Shown one piece after another: positions 1 through 8,289 of a DNA stretch of 36,637 nt. Source of the DNA: Frankia nepalensis (GTDB lineage: Bacteria; Actinomycetota; Actinomycetes; Frankiales; Frankiaceae); assembly GCF_016786325.1 (NCBI RefSeq), contig NZ_JADWYU010000202.1:50036-86672 (forward strand), read 5' to 3'. The position numbers were made by a program, and so were the translations under genes. Numbering within the stretch: position 1 is the first letter of the stretch; each line of letters opens with the position of its first letter. Below the pieces are notes generated by a model, which saw only the letters and a list, made by a program, of their open reading frames with translations, did no database searches and was not told the DNA's origin.

Positions 1-154
1 ACGGTGGGGGGGCCCGCGTCTGTTTTTAATACCCCCCCGGGGGGGACGTGTCAAACGTCCCGACGGCGAAGCGGCGGGCAGTTCGTGAAGACCGCTGCCC
101 GTGGACCACCGCTGTTTCTGGAGGACCGGCGGGCCCGGGAAGGACCGGGGGCGG

Positions 155-445
155 TCAGTCGCGTGGGTCGGCGGCCACGGTGGCGTCGGCCTCCACCCGG
201 GCCTCGCGCAGCCGGGCCAAGAGGCTGCTGCGCAGTGACTCCGGGGCACGCTCACCGCCACACTTGCGGGCCACCAGGAGCTTCACCTCGTGCTCGACGC
301 CGAACTCCCGCAGACACGGCGAGCACTCGTCCAGATGCGCACGGATCAGACTTTTTTGAGCACCGTCACATTCGCCGTCAAGGTACAGAAAAACCGCGTC
401 GAGAACCTTGCGGCAGTCGATCTCGTGCGGGTGGCCGCAGCTCAC
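155..445 (-). CDS. rsrA: Zinc-binding anti-sigma factor RsrA (mycothiol system anti-sigma-R)
   Basis: This 96-residue protein is the expected size for the RsrA/RshA family. It contains the ZAS motif H-x3-C-x2-C in the stretch HLDECSPC (about residues 33-40), with further cysteines near the N-terminus (CGHPHEIDC). In this family the Cys/His cluster binds zinc and holds SigR inactive in the cytoplasm until thiol oxidation forms disulfides and releases it. The start is GTG at 445, which shares four bases (GTGA) with the sigR stop codon, so the two genes are translationally coupled. No separate promoter is visible. The identity rests on motif, size and partner gene and is strong. Confidence 0.93.
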   Translation of the reverse strand: MSCGHPHEIDCRKVLDAVFLYLDGECDGAQKSLIRAHLDECSPCLREFGVEHEVKLLVARKCGGERAPESLRSSLLARLREARVEADATVAADPRD

Positions 446-1122
446 GAAGCACCGCCCTCGTTCCCAGTGGAGCCGGCGGGTACCAGCCCGCGCTCCCTGG
501 CGTACTCCTCCAGCGACTTACGCAGGCCACGTCGGCCCCTGTGCAGCCGGGACATCACCGTGCCGATGGGGGTGCCCATGATCTCGGCGATCTCCTTGTA
601 GGCGAAACCCTCCACGTCGGCCAGGTAGACCGCCATCCGGAAATCCTCGGGAAGCGCCTGCAATGCCTCTTTGATGTCGCTGTCGGGCAGATGCTCGAGC
701 GCTTCCATCTCGGCGCTCTTCAGGCCGGTCGAGGTGTGGGACTCCGCCTCGGCGAGCTGCCAGTCCTCGACCTGCTCGGTCGGGCTCTGCAGCGGCTGCC
801 GCTGCCGCTTCCGGTAGTTGTTGATGAAGGTGTTCGTCAGGATGCGGTACAGCCAGGCCTTGAGGTTGGTGCCCTCTTGGAACTGGTGGAACGCCGCGAA
901 CGCCTTCACGAAGGTCTCCTGAACGAGATCTTCGGCATCCGCCGGGTTGCGCGTCATCCGCAGCGCCGCCGCGTACAGCTGGTCGAGGTAGGGAAGGGCG
1001 TCGCGCTCGAACCGCGTGCCCCGCTCCTCGGTGGTCTCGTCGACCAGGATCACTCCCTTATGCTGGCCGCCCGCCGTCATCACCGTTCCGGTGTCCGTAA
1101 CCGTTGGGACTTCTCCGGTCAT
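442..1122 (-). CDS. sigR: RNA polymerase sigma factor SigR (SigH/ECF family), short isoform start
   Basis: This ECF sigma factor controls the thiol-oxidative stress regulon. Region 2 shows the signature [15 protein letters not shown], followed by [19 protein letters not shown]. Region 4 shows [37 protein letters not shown], the promoter -35 recognition helix. Starting at ATG 1122 (preceded by GGGAAG) gives 226 residues, matching the usual ~227 of SigR. The frame stays open upstream to a TTG at 1290, giving a longer isoform described separately. It overlaps rsrA by four bases. The stop is TGA at 444-442. Confidence 0.93.
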   Translation of the reverse strand: MTGEVPTVTDTGTVMTAGGQHKGVILVDETTEERGTRFERDALPYLDQLYAAALRMTRNPADAEDLVQETFVKAFAAFHQFQEGTNLKAWLYRILTNTFINNYRKRQRQPLQSPTEQVEDWQLAEAESHTSTGLKSAEMEALEHLPDSDIKEALQALPEDFRMAVYLADVEGFAYKEIAEIMGTPIGTVMSRLHRGRRGLRKSLEEYARERGLVPAGSTGNEGGAS

Positions 1123-1290
1123 GTCTTCCCATCGCGGGATCGGCTGCGCGGAGCGGCTGTCACCGGTCTTCCGTGGGGACGATACCCCGGTAACCGGTGG
1201 TACGCCCGTCCGCGAGCCGCTCTCCGGCCGATAGTCGGAGCCTTCCTCCGCCGCGCCGTCGGGCTGCCACAGCTGGCAATCAGGCGTCAA
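1123..1290 (-). other. N-terminal extension for a long SigR' isoform
   Basis: The sigR frame continues 56 codons upstream of ATG 1122 to a TTG at 1290. That TTG is preceded by a clear ribosome-binding site, GGAGG five bases away (about 1296-1300). A SigR-type promoter lies a further ~35 bases upstream. In Streptomyces coelicolor a stress-induced, unstable SigR' isoform with an extension of about 55 residues is made from an upstream start under the autoregulated promoter. The same layout is seen here. The extension is Ser/Gly/Pro-rich and has no recognisable domain. That it is translated is inference. Confidence 0.65.
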
Positions 1291-1324
1291 TCGAACCTCC
1301 GTGGCCTTCGCTTACCTCACGCCC

Positions 1325-1351
1325 AACGACATGGCCGGGCCCTTGATTCCC
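1325..1351 (-). promoter_or_regulatory. SigR-dependent autoregulatory promoter of sigR-rsrA
   Basis: On the minus strand GGGAAT (1351-1346) is followed by exactly 18 bases and then GTT (1327-1325). This is the SigR/SigH consensus GGAAT-N18-GTT. The predicted transcript starts around 1318, just upstream of the GGAGG and the TTG start of the long isoform, consistent with positive autoregulation. It overlaps the 3' flank of the upstream hydrolase gene. Confidence 0.75.
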
Positions 1352-1363
1352 GGGCCGAGGGGC

Positions 1364-2182
1364 TCACGCGCGCAGCCGGCTCAGCAGCCACGCGGCGCCC
1401 AGCCCGGCGGCCTCCTCGACGACCTCGGCGGCGCTTCGGCCGTCGCGCACCCGGACCTTGAACGAGTGGTCGGCCCCGGCCACCACGGCCACCTCCACCC
1501 CGCGCGCCGGGTCGGCCTCCGGGCGGCCGAAGGAGTCCCGCTCGCCCTGCAGGACGTAGACCGGCACGCCGGCGCCGTCGAGCTCGGGCTGGCGTGAGGG
1601 GCGCCCGCCAGGGGGGTGCAGCGGGAAGCCGAGCGCCAGCACGCCGCGCGCGCCGACCGCCCGGGCGGTCCTGGCCGCCACCCGGGAACCCATCGACGCC
1701 CCGGCCAGCCCCAGCCGAAGCGGCGAGTCAGCCCCCAGGGTCGCCGGACGGAGGTCCGCCAGCGCGGCGACGGCCGCCATGAGCACGGCATCCAGCCGGG
1801 CGGGCCGGTCCGGCGCCTTCCGGCCCGCCACCCGGTAGGGCATCTCGAGCCGGCCGACCGTGACACCGGCCGCGACCAGCAGCTCACCGAGGCGCCGCGG
1901 CACCGGGGCGTCGGTACCAGAACCCGCGCCGTGCAACAGCACGACCGCCGGCCACCCGCCGGCGGCCGGCGAATCGGGCATCGGCGGCACTCCGGTGCCA
2001 CCCGGCGCGCCGGCCATGACACGCCGGCCAGCTGCGGGAACCACCAGGAGTTGCCCGCCGTCCACAGGTATGACGGTTTCGGGGACGGCCGTTGTGGCTA
2101 TAGCGATCGGGGCTTTGGCGATCGGAGCGAGGGCGTTCTGGGTGACGGCATGGGGCAGGTCTTCGGTGAGCTCTCGGGTCAC
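1364..2182 (-). CDS. Alpha/beta hydrolase, KANL3/Tex30 (dienelactone hydrolase-like) type
   Basis: This 272-residue protein has an alpha/beta hydrolase core. The oxyanion region is VVLLHGAGSG (about 80-89), and the nucleophile elbow is GASMGS with Ser153. A candidate acid is Asp216 in GERDSF, and the catalytic His is His239 in GADHSF. The spacing and the short lid fit the KANL3/Tex30 group of small predicted hydrolases. The substrate cannot be read from sequence. The first ~60 residues are low-complexity Ala/Pro/Val, so the true start (GTG 2182 is used here) may lie further in. It is upstream of sigR on the same strand and separated from it by the SigR promoter. Confidence 0.8.
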   Translation of the reverse strand: MTRELTEDLPHAVTQNALAPIAKAPIAIATTAVPETVIPVDGGQLLVVPAAGRRVMAGAPGGTGVPPMPDSPAAGGWPAVVLLHGAGSGTDAPVPRRLGELLVAAGVTVGRLEMPYRVAGRKAPDRPARLDAVLMAAVAALADLRPATLGADSPLRLGLAGASMGSRVAARTARAVGARGVLALGFPLHPPGGRPSRQPELDGAGVPVYVLQGERDSFGRPEADPARGVEVAVVAGADHSFKVRVRDGRSAAEVVEEAAGLGAAWLLSRLRA

Positions 2183-2462
2183 GCCGCGAGTCTGGACGCA
2201 CGGCGTCCACGCCGTCCGCGCCGCCCGGCCCGACGGTCTCGGGTCGCGGTCCCGGGCGACGACGCGCCGGCCACGATCGCGCGGGCCCGGCCCGTCACGG
2301 CCGCGGCACGCGACCGTCCACCCCGAGGGTCACGGACGGGCCCACCGATCCCGCGATCCGCGATCAAGGCTCAGTCGGTCCGGGTCCTTCGGCCTTCGAG
2401 ACTTCTGGCCCAGATGTGTGACATGCCTCGCATCGCGGCTCTTTGAAGGGTAGGAATGGTCC

Positions 2463-3296
2463 ATGCTGTCTGGTCCCGGCACCGATCCGGACCTGGGTGA
2501 TCCGGAGTTTCGTTACCGTCCCGCCGCTCCCACCGTGGTCTGCGAGGCACCCGCGGGCAGTGACGATCCCTACTGGTCCTTCTACGACGAGGTAGCCGCC
2601 GTCCAGCTGCGCGAGTGGCTGCCGGCCGCGTCCTCCCGGGTGCTCGACGTCTCTGGCCAACGGGACCGGTTCGCCCGCCAGATGGCCGCCGCCGGCCACC
2701 GGGTCGTCCGGGTGGTCGCCGACCAGGCCCAGCCTGCCGCCGCCCGCCAGGGCGAGCACCCGGACGGGTCCCTGCCACCCGGTGGCCTGTTGCGGGTCGC
2801 CGGTGATGCCCGCAGCCTCGACTGGTTCGCTCCCGAGTCGTTCGACGCCGTGCTCGCGGAGGGCAGGGCGCTGTCGTTCTGCCTGGCCACGGAGAGCACC
2901 CTCGAGGAGATCTACCGGCTGCTGCGCCCGGGCGGGCAGCTGCTGCTCTGCGTCGACTCGCTGCTGCTGGGCCTGGCGCGGCTGGCCGAGCAGCACCGGT
3001 GGGCGGAGCTGTCCGACGTGCCGCGCGCCGACGTGGTGCTGGTCCCGGCCGAGGACGGCACCATCACCCGCTGCTTCTGGCCGGAGGAGCTCAAGGCCGT
3101 GCTCACCAGCGCCGGTCTTCAGGTCGACTGGGTCCGCCCACGCAGCGTGCTGTCCGCCGAGGCGGTCAAGCGGGCGTTGGCCGCGGACATGTCCTCCTTC
3201 CCCACCCTGGTCCGCACCGAGGTCGAACTCGCCGCGGAGCGCGAGGGTGAGTCCATCGGGATCCATCTGATCGCCTCCGCCCGCCGCCCCGCCTGA
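2463..3296 (+). CDS. Class I SAM-dependent methyltransferase-like protein
   Basis: This 277-residue protein has a Rossmann-like methyltransferase pattern. SSRVLDVSGQRDRFARQMAAAGHRVV takes the place of the first SAM-binding strand and loop. FDAVLAEGRALSFC and LEEIYRLLRPGGQLLLCVDSLLLG are the strand 4/5 elements typical of the Methyltransf_11/25 group. Motif I is degenerate: the usual GxGxG is replaced by DVSGQRD, so SAM binding is not certain. ATG 2463 is preceded by AAGGGTAGGA. It ends just before a block of tandem repeats and does not overlap aroA. No substrate can be assigned. Confidence 0.75.
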   Translation: MLSGPGTDPDLGDPEFRYRPAAPTVVCEAPAGSDDPYWSFYDEVAAVQLREWLPAASSRVLDVSGQRDRFARQMAAAGHRVVRVVADQAQPAAARQGEHPDGSLPPGGLLRVAGDARSLDWFAPESFDAVLAEGRALSFCLATESTLEEIYRLLRPGGQLLLCVDSLLLGLARLAEQHRWAELSDVPRADVVLVPAEDGTITRCFWPEELKAVLTSAGLQVDWVRPRSVLSAEAVKRALAADMSSFPTLVRTEVELAAEREGESIGIHLIASARRPA

Positions 3297-3317
3297 CCTG
3301 GCCGCCTCTCCCGTCCA

Positions 3318-3733
3318 GACCGGCAGGAACCCGACCCGACGCAACCGCCACGCACCCACCAACCCGACACACAACGCGGGCAGGCAGTAGAAGCTGCCCA
3401 ACGGTGCCATACATGGCGACCGGCGACCGACGGCGTCGCGTCCAGACCGGCAGGAAACCCGACCCCGACGCAACCACCGCGCACCCACCAACCCGACACA
3501 CAACGCGGGCAGGCAGTAGAAGGCGCCCCACAGCGCCACGCAAGGCGACAAGCGGCCGGCGACCGGATGTCACGTCAAGACCGGCAGGAAACCCGACCCC
3601 GACGCAACCACCGCGCACCCACCAACCCGACGCGCAACGCGGGCAGGTAGTAAAAGGCGCCCCACAGCGCCCGCACGGCGACAAGCGGCAGGCGACCGGC
3701 GGAAGCATGGCGACAAGCGGCAGGCGACCGGCG
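3318..3733. repeat. Three-copy 127-134 bp tandem repeat plus a 32-bp repeat, between methyltransferase and aroA
   Basis: The whole intergenic gap of 438 bases is filled by repeats. A unit beginning GACCGGCAGGAA starts at 3318, 3445 and 3579 (periods 127 and 134). Each unit carries a conserved core of ~90 bases and a more variable tail ending in a GGCGAC-rich part. The tail of the third unit is itself a 32-bp tandem repeat starting at 3677 and 3709, which runs up to the aroA start. One-base insertions or deletions between copies (for example GAACCCGACCC against GAAACCCGACCCC) break every reading frame. I therefore read it as noncoding. I do not recognise the family. Confidence 0.85.
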
Positions 3734-3734
3734 G

Positions 3735-5096
3735 ATGCATGCTAGGGATGTGACGACAGCGACGCGTGTTCCCGTCGATCCCTGGCCGGCACCGACGGCG
3801 AGCGGCCCCGTGCGGGCCGTCGTGCGGGTCCCCGGTTCGAAGTCCGGGACGAACCGGGCACTGGTCCTCGCCGCGGCGGCGGACGGCGTCTCCCGGTTGC
3901 GGGGCGCGTTGCGCTCCCGGGACACGCTGCTGATGGCCGGCGCCCTGCGCGCGCTCGGCGCCCAGGTCGACGTCCCGGCTCCCGACGGCGCGGACACCGA
4001 GTGGGTGGTCACCGGCGGGCTCGGCCGCGACGCCGGCTCTCCCGCCGCGATCGACTGCGGCAACGCGGGCACGGTCGCCCGCTTCACGCCCGCGCTGGCC
4101 TCGCTGACCGCCACCGACGTCACGTTCGACGGCGACCCGCAGATGCGCCAGCGCCCGCTCACCCCGCTGCTCGGCGCGCTGCGCCGCCTCGGGGCCGCGA
4201 TCGACGGCGACGTGATGCCCTTCACCGTCCGTGGCCGCGGCGGCATCCCCGGCGGCGCCGTGACCGTGGACGCCTCCGACTCCAGCCAGCTCATCTCCGG
4301 CCTGCTGCTGGCCGCGCCCGGCTACGACCGGGGCGTCGAGGTCAGCCACGTCGGCGGCCGGCTGCCGTCGGGCCCCTACCTCGAGATGACGGTGGCCGAT
4401 CTGCGCGCCGCCGGCGCGACGGTCGAGGCCGAGCCGGGTGACCCGGCGGACCCGACGGGCCGGCCGCCCACGTGGCGGGTAGCGCCGGGCCCGCTGCGGC
4501 CCCGTGACCACGCGATCGAGCCGGACCTCAACAGCGCGGCGCCGTTCCTCGCCGCCGCGGTGGCCACCGGCGGGGAGGTGCTGATCCCCGACTGGCCCCA
4601 GGACACCACCCAGCCGGGACGGCTGCTGCCCGGCCTGCTCGAGGCGATGGGCGCGCGGGCCGAGTGGACGCCGGCCGGCCTGCGGGTGCGCGGCGGCGAC
4701 GGCGTGCACGGCCTGGACGTCGATCTTGGTGATTTCGGCGAGGCCGCCCCGGTGCTCACCGCGCTCGCGGTGCTCGCCGACTCGCCGTCGCGGCTGCGCG
4801 GGATCGCCCACCTGCGGCTGCACGAGACCGACCGGCTCGGCGCTCTCGCCGACCAGCTGGGCCGGCTCGGCGCCGACATCACGGTGACCGACGACGGCCT
4901 GGCGATCCGGCCGGCGCCGCTGCGCGGCGCCCGGCTCGACCCGCTCGCCGACCACCGGCTGGCGATGACCTACGCCGTCGTCGGGCTCGCGGTGCCGGGC
5001 GTCACCGTCGACGACATCGCGACGACCGGCAAGACGGTGCCCGAGTTCCCAGCGATGTGGGCGGCGATGCTCGCCGGCCCGCGCCTGGCCTCGTAG
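3735..5096 (+). CDS. aroA: 3-phosphoshikimate 1-carboxyvinyltransferase (EPSP synthase)
   Basis: It joins phosphoenolpyruvate to shikimate-3-phosphate in the shikimate pathway to aromatic amino acids. The protein has 453 residues. The N-terminal substrate loop is VPGSKSGTNRALVLAA (about 32-47). DCGNAGTVARF is the PEP-binding motif, followed by QMRQRPLTPLL. HLRLHETDRLGALADQLGRLGA and ADHRLAMTYAVVGLA are the C-terminal signatures. ATG 3735 lies inside the second 32-bp repeat and has no good ribosome-binding site. GTG 3750 (VTTATRV), close to an AGGG, is a realistic alternative. rsgA begins seven bases after the stop, so the two are likely co-transcribed. Confidence 0.95.
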   Translation: MHARDVTTATRVPVDPWPAPTASGPVRAVVRVPGSKSGTNRALVLAAAADGVSRLRGALRSRDTLLMAGALRALGAQVDVPAPDGADTEWVVTGGLGRDAGSPAAIDCGNAGTVARFTPALASLTATDVTFDGDPQMRQRPLTPLLGALRRLGAAIDGDVMPFTVRGRGGIPGGAVTVDASDSSQLISGLLLAAPGYDRGVEVSHVGGRLPSGPYLEMTVADLRAAGATVEAEPGDPADPTGRPPTWRVAPGPLRPRDHAIEPDLNSAAPFLAAAVATGGEVLIPDWPQDTTQPGRLLPGLLEAMGARAEWTPAGLRVRGGDGVHGLDVDLGDFGEAAPVLTALAVLADSPSRLRGIAHLRLHETDRLGALADQLGRLGADITVTDDGLAIRPAPLRGARLDPLADHRLAMTYAVVGLAVPGVTVDDIATTGKTVPEFPAMWAAMLAGPRLAS

Positions 5097-5103
5097 ACAC
5101 CGG

Positions 5104-6177
5104 ATGAGCGGCGCGCGACGAGACCGCCGGGACCTCGACGAGGACGACGTCCGTACCCGGCCGGGGCGGGGCTCGCGCCCACGCACCCGCGATCGCCCGG
5201 AGCACGCCGACGCGGTCGACGCGGTGGTGGTCGGCGTGGACCGGGGCCGCTACACCTGCAGGCTGACCGCCGCGGATGACCGGCCCGCCGCGCCGGCGCG
5301 GGCCCGGCCAGAGACGCCGGAGAAGCGTTCTGGCGCCTCCTGGGATCCCTCGGGCGTCCTGATCGAGGCGATCCGGGGCGGGGAGCTGCGCCGGACCCCC
5401 GTCGTCGTCGGCGACCGGGTCGCCCTGGTCGGCGACGTGTCCGGCCGGCCAGGGGCGCTCGCCCGGATCGTGCGCCGCGCCGAACGGACCAGCGTGCTGC
5501 GGCGCACCGCGGACGACTCCGACCCGGCCGAGCGCCCGATCGTCGCGAACGCCGAGAAGCTGATCATCGTGGCCGCGCTGGCCGACCCGCCGCCGCGCAC
5601 CGGCCTGATCGACCGCTGCCTGGTGGCCGCCTACGACGGCGGGCTGGAGCCCGTGCTCTGCCTGACCAAGGCCGACCTCGCGGACGACACCGCGCTGCGT
5701 GAGCTGTACCGGCCACTGGGTGTGACAATCGTCACCAGCCGGCCGGACGTCGACCCGGTCGAGCTGCGCGGGCTCATCGCCGGCCGCGTGAGCGTGCTGT
5801 TCGGCCACAGCGGCGTCGGCAAGTCCACCCTGGTCAACCGGCTGGTACCGGACGCGGCCCGCGAGATCGGCGCGGTGAACGTGGTGACCGGGCGTGGCCG
5901 GCACACCTCGTCCGCGGCGGTGGCGCTGCCGGTGCCCGGCGGCGGCTGGGTCGTGGACACGCCGGGGATCCGCTCGTTCGGACTGGGCGCGGTGAGCCCC
6001 GCGCGGGTCCTCTCGGCGTTCGCCGAGCTGGCCGAGGCCGCGGCCGACTGCCAGCCGGGCTGCACCCACGCCGAGGGCCTCGCGGACTGCGGGCTCGACG
6101 AGGCGGTCCGCGACGGCCGAGCCGACCCCGCCCGGCTCGCGAGCCTGCGCCGTCTGCTCGCGGCCCGCCCGGGATGA
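5104..6177 (+). CDS. rsgA: Ribosome small-subunit-dependent GTPase A
   Basis: This circularly permuted GTPase acts in late 30S subunit maturation. The motif order is the permuted one: G4 TKAD (Thr188), then G1 GHSGVGKST (about 234-242), then G3 DTPG (Asp285). A C-terminal zinc site follows, with Cys316, Cys320, His322 and Cys329. An OB-fold-like N-terminal part precedes them (VVVGVDRGRYTC). The first ~35 residues are Arg/Asp-rich and charged. It has 357 residues, normal for actinobacteria. It follows aroA with a seven-base gap. Confidence 0.95.
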   Translation: MSGARRDRRDLDEDDVRTRPGRGSRPRTRDRPEHADAVDAVVVGVDRGRYTCRLTAADDRPAAPARARPETPEKRSGASWDPSGVLIEAIRGGELRRTPVVVGDRVALVGDVSGRPGALARIVRRAERTSVLRRTADDSDPAERPIVANAEKLIIVAALADPPPRTGLIDRCLVAAYDGGLEPVLCLTKADLADDTALRELYRPLGVTIVTSRPDVDPVELRGLIAGRVSVLFGHSGVGKSTLVNRLVPDAAREIGAVNVVTGRGRHTSSAAVALPVPGGGWVVDTPGIRSFGLGAVSPARVLSAFAELAEAAADCQPGCTHAEGLADCGLDEAVRDGRADPARLASLRRLLAARPG

Positions 6178-6350
6178 CGGCCCGCGCCCCGCGGGACTGC
6201 CCTGTTCCAGGGCCGTGGCGGTCCGTTCGCCGCCGCCCGCCGGTGGCCGGCGAGTGATCCGCGGGCACCCGCCGGGCGGGCGGAAGGTAAACCGCCGGGC
6301 GGGAAAGGTCCCCCTGGTCACAGAGTGGATCCCCCGGCTGGGCGGGCCCG

Positions 6351-6356
6351 TAGGCT
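6351..6356 (+). promoter_or_regulatory. Probable -10 element of hisN, leaderless transcript
   Basis: TAGGCT fits the TAnnnT -10 pattern and lies eight bases before GTG 6365, the spacing expected when transcription starts at the start codon. No ribosome-binding site precedes that GTG. No convincing -35 is visible. Confidence 0.4.
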
Positions 6357-6364
6357 TTAAACCC

Positions 6365-7231
6365 GTGAAGCTGTCTGACCCGGCGGCGGCCGTCTCCGCC
6401 ACCCCGACCGGCCCCGCGACGACGGCGGCGACGGACACCGACAGCGGGTTCTCGCCGGCCGACGACCTGGCCCTCGCGCTGAGCCTCGCGGACGCCGCGG
6501 ACAAGATCACCCTTGCGCGGTTCCAGGCGGTGGACCTGCGGGTCGAGTCGAAGCCGGACAACACCCCGGTGTCGGACGCGGACACGGCCGTCGAGTCGAT
6601 GATCCGCGAGCGGCTGGCCACCGCGCGGCCAGCCGACGCGGTGCTCGGCGAGGAGGAAGGGCTGACCGGTGACGCCCGCCGGCGCTGGATCCTCGACCCG
6701 GTGGACGGCACCAAGAACTTCGTGCGCGGCGTGCCGGTCTGGGCCACGCTGCTCGGGCTCGAGGTGGACGGCGAGATGGTCGTCGGGGTGGCGAGCGCCC
6801 CGGCGATGGGCCGGCGCTGGTGGGCCGCCCGGGACAGCGGCGCGTACACCCGCACCGCCACCGGCGACACCCGCGCGCTGCGGGTCTCGTCGGTTGCCCG
6901 GCTGGAGGACGCGTTCCTGTCGTTCGCCTCGATCGAGACCTGGACGGAGCGCGGCCGCCTCGACGAGCTGCTGCACCTGGCCGGGCAGGTCTGGCGGAGC
7001 CGGGCGTACGGCGACTTCTGGTCGCACATGATGGTGGCCGAGGGCGCCGTCGACGTCGCTCCCGAGTCGGTGGTCTCGCTGTGGGACCTGGCCGCGCTGC
7101 AGGTCATCGTCGAGGAGGCCGGCGGGCGGTTCACCGACCTGCGCGGCCGCCGCGGCGCCGGCCACGGCACGGTGCTGTCGAGCAACGGGCTGCTGCACGA
7201 CGCGGCGCTCGGCTCCTTCAAAGCCGAATAA
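6365..7231 (+). CDS. hisN: Inositol monophosphatase-family protein, histidinol-phosphatase HisN type
   Basis: This 288-residue Mg-dependent phosphatase shows the family metal sites: GEEEG (VLGEEEGL), DPVDGTKNFV with Asp111, and the C-terminal WDLAALQVIVEEAGG. Actinobacteria use this family member for histidinol-phosphate removal in histidine synthesis. The assignment follows from the recurring aroA-rsgA-hisN order; inositol-1-phosphate is the alternative substrate. GTG 6365 is chosen over upstream starts because the family homology begins shortly after it and a -10 box sits at leaderless distance. The upstream 150 bases, although open, encode a basic low-complexity stretch. Confidence 0.85.
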   Translation: MKLSDPAAAVSATPTGPATTAATDTDSGFSPADDLALALSLADAADKITLARFQAVDLRVESKPDNTPVSDADTAVESMIRERLATARPADAVLGEEEGLTGDARRRWILDPVDGTKNFVRGVPVWATLLGLEVDGEMVVGVASAPAMGRRWWAARDSGAYTRTATGDTRALRVSSVARLEDAFLSFASIETWTERGRLDELLHLAGQVWRSRAYGDFWSHMMVAEGAVDVAPESVVSLWDLAALQVIVEEAGGRFTDLRGRRGAGHGTVLSSNGLLHDAALGSFKAE

Positions 7232-7239
7232 CGCGGGCA

Positions 7240-8013
7240 GTGCTGACCTCCCAGCTCGGCTCCCCGCCTCCGGCGGGGGCTCCGGGAGGACCGATCGGGT
7301 TCGCGCACCGGGGAGCGCCGGCCTGGTACCAGCGGGAGAACACGCTGGCGGCCTTCAACCGGGCGCTGGCGTTCGGGGCGTCTGGCCTGGAGTCGGATGC
7401 CTGGCTCGCCGCCGACGGCGTGCCGGTGCTGCACCATGACGGCGAGTTCGGTCCGCCCGGCCTGCGGCGGTCCGTGCCGGCGCTGTCGTCCGGCGCGCTG
7501 CCCGGCTGGCTGCCGACGTTGCCCGCGCTCTACCAGCAGCTCGGCACCGAGTTCGAGCTCAGCCTGGACATCAAGGCCCCCGCCGGCCACGCCGCCGACG
7601 CCACGACGACGGCGGTGCTGGCCGCGGCGCGGGCGGCCGGTGGGGTGGCGGCGGTCCGCCGGCTATGGCTCTGTGGCCCGCTGGGCAGCCTGCGGGCCTG
7701 GCGGGAGCTGGACGCGGACGTGCGGCTGGTCAACTCGGCCAGCGTGCGCGACATCCGCGAGGCCGGCGGGATCGGGCCGTATACCCGCGAGCTGCGCGCC
7801 GCCGGAGTGGCCGCCCTGAACCTGCGGGCCAGGGAATGGGCCGCGCCCACCGCGGCGATCGCCAGGGTGCTGCATGACCATGAGCTGCTCGCGTTCGGCT
7901 GGGACGTGCAGCGCCCGCCCACGCTCGCGCGGCTGCTCGGCTACGGCCTGGACGGTGTCTACTCCGACCACGTCGACCGTCTGGTGGCCGCCACGGGGCG
8001 CCGGGCCGGCTGA
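7240..8013 (+). CDS. Glycerophosphodiester phosphodiesterase
   Basis: This 257-residue GDPD TIM-barrel protein hydrolyses glycerophosphodiesters to glycerol-3-phosphate and an alcohol. Seen motifs are GFAHRGAPAWYQRENTLAAF (the HRG..ENT catalytic and metal signature) and LESDAWLAADGVPVLHHD (E-x-D and H-D metal ligands). ELSLDIKAP follows, and FGWDVQRPPTLARLLGYGLDGVYSDHVD is the C-terminal strand pattern. There is no signal peptide, so it is cytoplasmic. GTG 7240 starts eight bases after the hisN stop, suggesting the same transcript. The frame is open far upstream inside hisN, but only this part is homologous. Confidence 0.9.
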   Translation: MLTSQLGSPPPAGAPGGPIGFAHRGAPAWYQRENTLAAFNRALAFGASGLESDAWLAADGVPVLHHDGEFGPPGLRRSVPALSSGALPGWLPTLPALYQQLGTEFELSLDIKAPAGHAADATTTAVLAAARAAGGVAAVRRLWLCGPLGSLRAWRELDADVRLVNSASVRDIREAGGIGPYTRELRAAGVAALNLRAREWAAPTAAIARVLHDHELLAFGWDVQRPPTLARLLGYGLDGVYSDHVDRLVAATGRRAG

Positions 8014-8203
8014 GAAGGCGCCGACCCGCCGAAATCGAGCGGACATTGCCCACCGAGAAATGGTCCGTCCGCCACCCGTCAGCATTACGAACAACGAGGG
8101 CGGGCCGCCGGCGTCCTGCTGGGGACGGCCACGCGACGCCCGCGGGGCGCCGGGACACCGGCGATTCTCCCGCCCGGCCGGGTGGCCGCGATGGACACGC
8201 GCC

Positions 8204-8220
8204 GTCCCAAAATATGGGAC
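8204..8220. other. Short perfect inverted repeat in a convergent gap
   Basis: GTCCCA and TGGGAC are separated by an AT-only five-base loop. It lies between the ends of the GDPD gene (plus) and the small protein gene (minus). It could be a weak bidirectional terminator hairpin, but no T-run follows on either strand. Confidence 0.35.
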
Positions 8221-8289
8221 AAGCGACGGCCGAGGCCGCGACGATGTGGCGCGGGCTCGGCGCGGAGCGCGGCGAAAAGGCGAAGAAGT

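Noticed and set aside
43-61. Small hairpin GGGACGT/ACGTCCC downstream of rsrA
   Set aside because: A 7-bp stem in a poly-C/poly-G stretch, without a T-run on the minus strand; too weak to call a terminator.
2364-3551. Minus-strand frame with membrane-like segments such as FYCLPALCVGLVGARWLRR
   Set aside because: The membrane-like parts come from the tandem repeat read in reverse; one-base indels between repeat units break the frame and the rest is antisense to the methyltransferase.
3318-3733. Possible CRISPR array
   Set aside because: Units are ~130 bp with similar, not unique, intervening sequence, and no cas genes are present.
5002-7590. Very long minus-strand open frame opposite rsgA and hisN
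   Set aside because: It is antisense to three well-identified genes, is Arg/Gly/Pro-rich and has no domain; long antisense frames are normal at this GC content.
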